Source of the DNA: Xylophilus ampelinus
Lineage (GTDB): Bacteria > Pseudomonadota > Gammaproteobacteria > Burkholderiales > Burkholderiaceae_C
Length of the DNA stretch: 64,000 nt
Direction: 5' to 3'
Assembly (NCBI RefSeq): GCF_901875635.1
Contig: NZ_CABFMN010000106.1
Span: 62,001-126,000, forward strand
Position numbers and translations under genes: made by a program. How positions within the stretch are numbered: position 1 is the first letter of the stretch; every line of letters begins with the position of its first letter. Positions 60,819 to 64,000 of this stretch are shown here, one piece after another. Under the pieces are notes generated by a model. It had not been told where the DNA came from and ran no database searches. It worked only from the letters and a program-made list of their open reading frames with translations.

Positions 60819-61880
60819 TCAGCGCGCAGCCGCGAAGCCGCGGGCGAGCGCATGGGTGAGTTCGGCCGCGGGAACCGCGCGGCAACCGCTGGTATTCTGG
60901 CCCGACCACAGCGGCGTGAAGTCGCCGCTGCCGGAGGCTTCGGCCCTGGCCCGCAGCGGGGCGATGGCCGAGGTGGCGAGCGGGAACTCGGGCGACGCCG
61001 AGCTCAGCGGGCCCAGTTCGCGCATCGCGCGGTTCACGATGCCCCGTGCCGGGCGCCCGGTGAAGACGTTGGTGAGCGCCGTGTGCCGCGCCGCATCGCT
61101 CTGCAACGCCGCGCGATGGATGGCGCTGGTGGTCGCCTCGGGGCACAGCAGGTAGGCCGTGCCCACCTGCACGCCCGCGGCGCCCAGCGCCATCGCGGCC
61201 GCCACGCCCTGCGCATCGGCGATGCCGCCGGCGGCGATCACCGGCACGTCGAGGGCGGCCACCAGTTGCGGCAGCAGCGCGAACAGGCCCGGCTGCCGCG
61301 TGAGGTCGTGCGACAGGAAATGCCCGCGGTGGCCGCCGGCCTCCAGTCCCTGCGCGATCACGGCATCGACGCCGCGCGCCTGCAGCCACAGGCCCTCCTC
61401 CACAGTGGTGGCCGAGGCCAGCACCTTCGCGCCCCAACTGCGCACGCGCTTCAGCAGGGCCTCGTCGGGCAGGCCGAAATGGAAGCTCACGACAGGCGGC
61501 CGCAAGGGCTCGAGGAGATCGGCCGCCTCGGAAGTAAAGGGGTTGCGGCCCGGGCCCGGCGCGATCTTCGCGGGGTCGATGTCGTGCTCGCGGTAGTAAG
61601 GCGCGAGGGCGTCGCGCCACGACGCCTCGCGCGCGGCATCGGGCACCGGCGGCGTGTGGCAGAAGAAGTTGACGTTGTAGGGCCGGCCGCCGACGGCGGC
61701 GCGGATGGCCTCGATCTCGCCGCGCAGCGCGTCGGCACCGAGCATGGCGCCGGGCAGCGAGCCCAGGGCGCCCGCTTTGTTTACCGCGATGGCGAGCGCA
61801 CTGCCCTGCACCCCGGCCATGGGCGCCTGGATCAGGGGCAGTTCGGTGCCCAGCAGCTGGGCGAGGGGAAAGTCGGCCAT
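60819..61880 (-). CDS. Nitronate monooxygenase (2-nitropropane dioxygenase family)
   Basis: The 353-residue FMN enzyme has the N-terminal pattern GTELPLIQAPMAGVQGSALA, the catalytic His segment AQGLEAGGHRGHFL, the FMN phosphate-binding segment GGIADAQGVAAAMALGAAGV, and TNVFTGRPARGIVNRAMREL. It should oxidise propionate-3-nitronate or other alkyl nitronates. GAGGAG lies seven bases before ATG 61880, fixing the start. The esterase gene follows after 35 bases. Confidence 0.9.
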   Translation of the reverse strand: MADFPLAQLLGTELPLIQAPMAGVQGSALAIAVNKAGALGSLPGAMLGADALRGEIEAIRAAVGGRPYNVNFFCHTPPVPDAAREASWRDALAPYYREHDIDPAKIAPGPGRNPFTSEAADLLEPLRPPVVSFHFGLPDEALLKRVRSWGAKVLASATTVEEGLWLQARGVDAVIAQGLEAGGHRGHFLSHDLTRQPGLFALLPQLVAALDVPVIAAGGIADAQGVAAAMALGAAGVQVGTAYLLCPEATTSAIHRAALQSDAARHTALTNVFTGRPARGIVNRAMRELGPLSSASPEFPLATSAIAPLRARAEASGSGDFTPLWSGQNTSGCRAVPAAELTHALARGFAAAR

Positions 61881-61987
61881 GGTCGCTCCTCGAATCTCGA
61901 TGGGCTGCATTGTGCGGCGCGAGGTGCCCCGTGCCGGATGCGGGGGCATCGGCGCGGCCTGTGCAGTGGGCATCGCACAATGCCCGC

Positions 61988-62938
61988 ATGCGCCCTCTTC
62001 CCCTTGTCGGCAACAGTGCCGCCCTCGGCCTGGCGCTGCTGCTGGCCGCCTGCTCGCGCGAGGAAGCGTCGCCGCCCGCCGCCGTAGCAGCGGGCCAGGC
62101 CGCGGCAGCAGCGAGCGCGCCGGCACGCAGCCCCTCGCTGCGCCGCCAGGACCTGATGCCGCTGGCCTTTCCCGGCTGGCAGGACAGCGACACCGCCCGC
62201 GTGGGCCAGCCGGCCCTGCCCGAGCTCGGCGACGACAGCCGCCCGGTGCCCGGCAGCGCGAAGCCCACCGCCGCCCGTGTCACGCCGCGCGAGGTGGTGC
62301 GCCTGTCGGACAGCCGCGCGGTGCTGCTCACCGAGACCGTGCCGCTGGACGACCAGGGCCATCCGCTCGATGCGCACGTGTCCGGGGCCTGGCTCGGCGC
62401 CTACGTCTTCGAACGCCAGGGCGAGGGCTGGGTGCTCGCGCAGCGGCAGGACGCGGTGGACTACCTAGGCTTCATGGGCAGCTTCGGCGAGACCGCGGTT
62501 CACCGGGTGGCCCCGACACGGCTGGTGCTCGGCGCCACCTATAGCAGTTGCTGGCAAGGCTACTGCGGCAGCTGGCTGACGGCCTGGGAGCTGCAGCCCG
62601 GCGGTGTGCGCAAGGTGCTCGACAGCGTGGCCCTTGCGGCGTCGAACACCGGCGCGCAGGAAGCCTGCGAGGCCCTCCTCGCCGGCGGCCGGCGCGGGCG
62701 GGCCGCCGGCGGACCGCGCGATGCCTGCTTCGACATCGAGGGCACGCCGCGCTTCGCGCAGGGCGTGCGCGACGACGCGCCCGGCGCATTGACCCTGAGC
62801 TTTCGTGGCGCACGCACGAGCGAGGGACGGCCCGCCGCACGCACCCGCGCCAGCCGTGTCGACGAGCAGGCCGTCTACGCCTGGCAGGACGGTGGCTACG
62901 TGCTCACGCGCGGGCGCAATCCGGTGCCAGGCTTCTAG
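61988..62938 (+). CDS. Lipoprotein of unknown function
   Basis: The 316-residue protein has a lipoprotein signal (LGLALLLAACSREE, lipidated Cys near 22), an Ala-rich linker and a hydrophilic body with YSSCWQGYCGSWLTAWELQP (two Cys close together), EACEALLAGGRR and RDACFDIEGTPRF (more Cys, perhaps disulfides). The C-terminal region has beta-strand-like repeats (VYAWQDGGYVLTRG). I do not recognise the family. It lies by itself and converges with the acetolactate synthase-like gene after 14 bases. Outer-membrane or periplasmic attachment is inferred. Confidence 0.72.
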   Translation: MRPLPLVGNSAALGLALLLAACSREEASPPAAVAAGQAAAAASAPARSPSLRRQDLMPLAFPGWQDSDTARVGQPALPELGDDSRPVPGSAKPTAARVTPREVVRLSDSRAVLLTETVPLDDQGHPLDAHVSGAWLGAYVFERQGEGWVLAQRQDAVDYLGFMGSFGETAVHRVAPTRLVLGATYSSCWQGYCGSWLTAWELQPGGVRKVLDSVALAASNTGAQEACEALLAGGRRGRAAGGPRDACFDIEGTPRFAQGVRDDAPGALTLSFRGARTSEGRPAARTRASRVDEQAVYAWQDGGYVLTRGRNPVPGF

Positions 62939-62952
62939 GGCTCTCGAGGCTT

Positions 62953-64000
62953 TCAGGGCGTCTGCGCGTCGCTCGGCTCGTACCAGCGGTCCTTGGCCAG
63001 CATGACCCGGTGGTGCCCCTGCCCCGCCGGCATCATGGGGAAGCAGTTCTCCTGCGCCGCCACCTGCACGTCGAGGAAGAACGGGCCGGGTGACGCGAGG
63101 CATTCGGCCAGGGCGTCGTCGAGTTCGGCCGGGTCGCTGACGCGCCGCGCGCCCCAGCCGAAGGCACGCGCCAGCGCCACGAAGTCGGGCAGCGCCTCGT
63201 TCCAGCTGTGACTCAGGCGGTTGCCGTGGTTGAGCTCCTGCCACTGGCGCACCATGCCCATGTAGCCGTTGTTCGACAGCACCAGCTTGACCGGGGCGCG
63301 GTGCTGCACCGCGGTCGAGAGCTCGTGGATGTTCATGAGCACCGAGGCATCGCCGCTCACGCAGACGGTCAGCGCCTCGGGGTGCGCGATCTGCGCGCCG
63401 ATGGCCGCGGGCAGCCCGTAGCCCATGGTGCCGGCCCCGCCCGAGGTGAGCCAGCGGCGCGGCCGCTCGAAGCGCAGGTACTGCGCGGCCCACATCTGGT
63501 GCTGGCCGACATCGGTGGACACGATGGCGTCGCGGCCGGCGAGCTGCGCCTGCAGCGCCGCCATGAGCTGCTGCGGCAGGATCTCGCCCACGCGCGGCGC
63601 GAAGTCCAGGCAGCGCACATCGCGCCAGCGCTCCACCCGCGCCCACCAGGGCGCAAGGCGTCCGGGCGGAAGGCCTTCCAGGTCGGGCATGGCCAGCAGC
63701 GCGTCGAGCACCTGGCCGCAATCGCCGACGATGGGCACGTCGACCTTCACCGTCCTGTGGATGCTGCTGGGGTCGATGTCGACATGGATCTTGCGCGCGT
63801 GGGGGCAGAACTCGTCCAGCTTGCCGGTCACGCGGTCGTCGAAGCGCGCGCCGACGTTGACGACCAGGTCGGCCTCGTGCATCGCGAGGTTGGCCTCCAG
63901 CGTGCCGTGCATGCCCAGCATGCCGACGAACTGCGGGTCGGAGGCCGGGAAGGCGCCCAGCCCCATCAACGTGAGCGTGCACGGCGCCCCCACCTGCCGC
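62953..64000 (-). CDS. Acetolactate synthase large subunit-like TPP enzyme, N-terminus cut by window edge
   Basis: About 349 C-terminal residues are visible; the frame runs off the right end. The middle domain has [20 protein letters not shown] and [20 protein letters not shown], the C-terminal TPP domain has the Mg-diphosphate motif [16 protein letters not shown] and [20 protein letters not shown], and the end reads [20 protein letters not shown]. These match the catalytic subunit of acetolactate synthase (ilvB type, branched-chain amino acid synthesis). It differs from housekeeping IlvI at several places (GDASVLM for GDGSIQM) and has no small-subunit gene beside it at this side, so it may be a second paralogue. 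Confidence 0.88.
   Translation of the reverse strand, partial: RQVGAPCTLTLMGLGAFPASDPQFVGMLGMHGTLEANLAMHEADLVVNVGARFDDRVTGKLDEFCPHARKIHVDIDPSSIHRTVKVDVPIVGDCGQVLDALLAMPDLEGLPPGRLAPWWARVERWRDVRCLDFAPRVGEILPQQLMAALQAQLAGRDAIVSTDVGQHQMWAAQYLRFERPRRWLTSGGAGTMGYGLPAAIGAQIAHPEALTVCVSGDASVLMNIHELSTAVQHRAPVKLVLSNNGYMGMVRQWQELNHGNRLSHSWNEALPDFVALARAFGWGARRVSDPAELDDALAECLASPGPFFLDVQVAAQENCFPMMPAGQGHHRVMLAKDRWYEPSDAQTP

Overview
The window is a very GC-rich, tightly packed chromosomal segment of a betaproteobacterium, most probably Comamonadaceae and plausibly Variovorax or a close relative. This reading rests on gene content: a Bug-type solute receptor, TRAP and Liv transporters, ETF-ubiquinone oxidoreductase, a CoxI-III fusion, many LysR/GntR/IclR regulators, and the short intergenic hairpin repeats typical of that family. 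No tRNA, rRNA, CRISPR array or transposase was found. Both ends cut through genes: an exported protein at 1 and an acetolactate synthase-like enzyme at 64000.

Layout. 0-6 kb: a peroxidase-related CMD protein, then an envelope-modification block in which PAP2 phosphatase and EptA phosphoethanolamine transferase diverge from a PmrAB/QseBC-like two-component system. 6-10.7 kb: thioesterase, ETF-QO, an MFS anion transporter and a DenD-like dehydrogenase. 10.8-13.6 kb: a DctPQM TRAP transporter with a terminator-like repeat between the receptor and permease genes. 13.8-19.2 kb: an EF-hand protein, then the glycine cleavage operon gcvT-gcvH-gcvP behind a tandem glycine riboswitch. 19.4-21.6 kb: a lipase-like hydrolase and two broken genes (a PEP-mutase-family gene with its middle deleted, and a frameshifted DJ-1/PfpI gene). 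21.7-28.1 kb: a visibly less GC-rich block (NmrA reductase/LysR; CoA-transferase, Bug receptor, enoyl-CoA hydratase/IclR) lying between two same-orientation copies of one dispersed repeat. 28.2-34.5 kb: TerC, a GH100-like glycosidase and a three-subunit membrane FAD sugar/gluconate dehydrogenase. 34.5-44.8 kb: a GntR regulator with paired operators, an SDR, a complete Liv ABC importer, two more SDRs, a 3-ketosteroid-dehydrogenase-like flavoprotein and a GST, which look like one uptake-and-oxidation pathway. 44.9-49.7 kb: an unusual cytochrome c oxidase (subunit I-III fusion, subunit II with haem c) and two cytochromes c. 49.7-57.2 kb: a LysR-controlled isochorismatase/XapX/amidohydrolase/DoxX/MFS operon, a UBP zinc finger and an AraC regulator. 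57.3-64 kb: DUF3014, a diguanylate cyclase translationally coupled to an esterase, a nitronate monooxygenase, a lipoprotein and the partial acetolactate synthase.

The most unusual points are: (i) three families of hairpin repeats, mostly at gene 3' ends, one copy of which appears to have become part of the gcvT reading frame; (ii) an oxidase subunit I whose D- and K-channel residues are replaced at three canonical positions; (iii) the GntR-controlled SDR/Liv/KSTD-like/GST catabolic cluster of unknown substrate; (iv) the repeat-flanked lower-GC block next to two decaying genes. All functional calls are by eye from motifs and context, without database searches.
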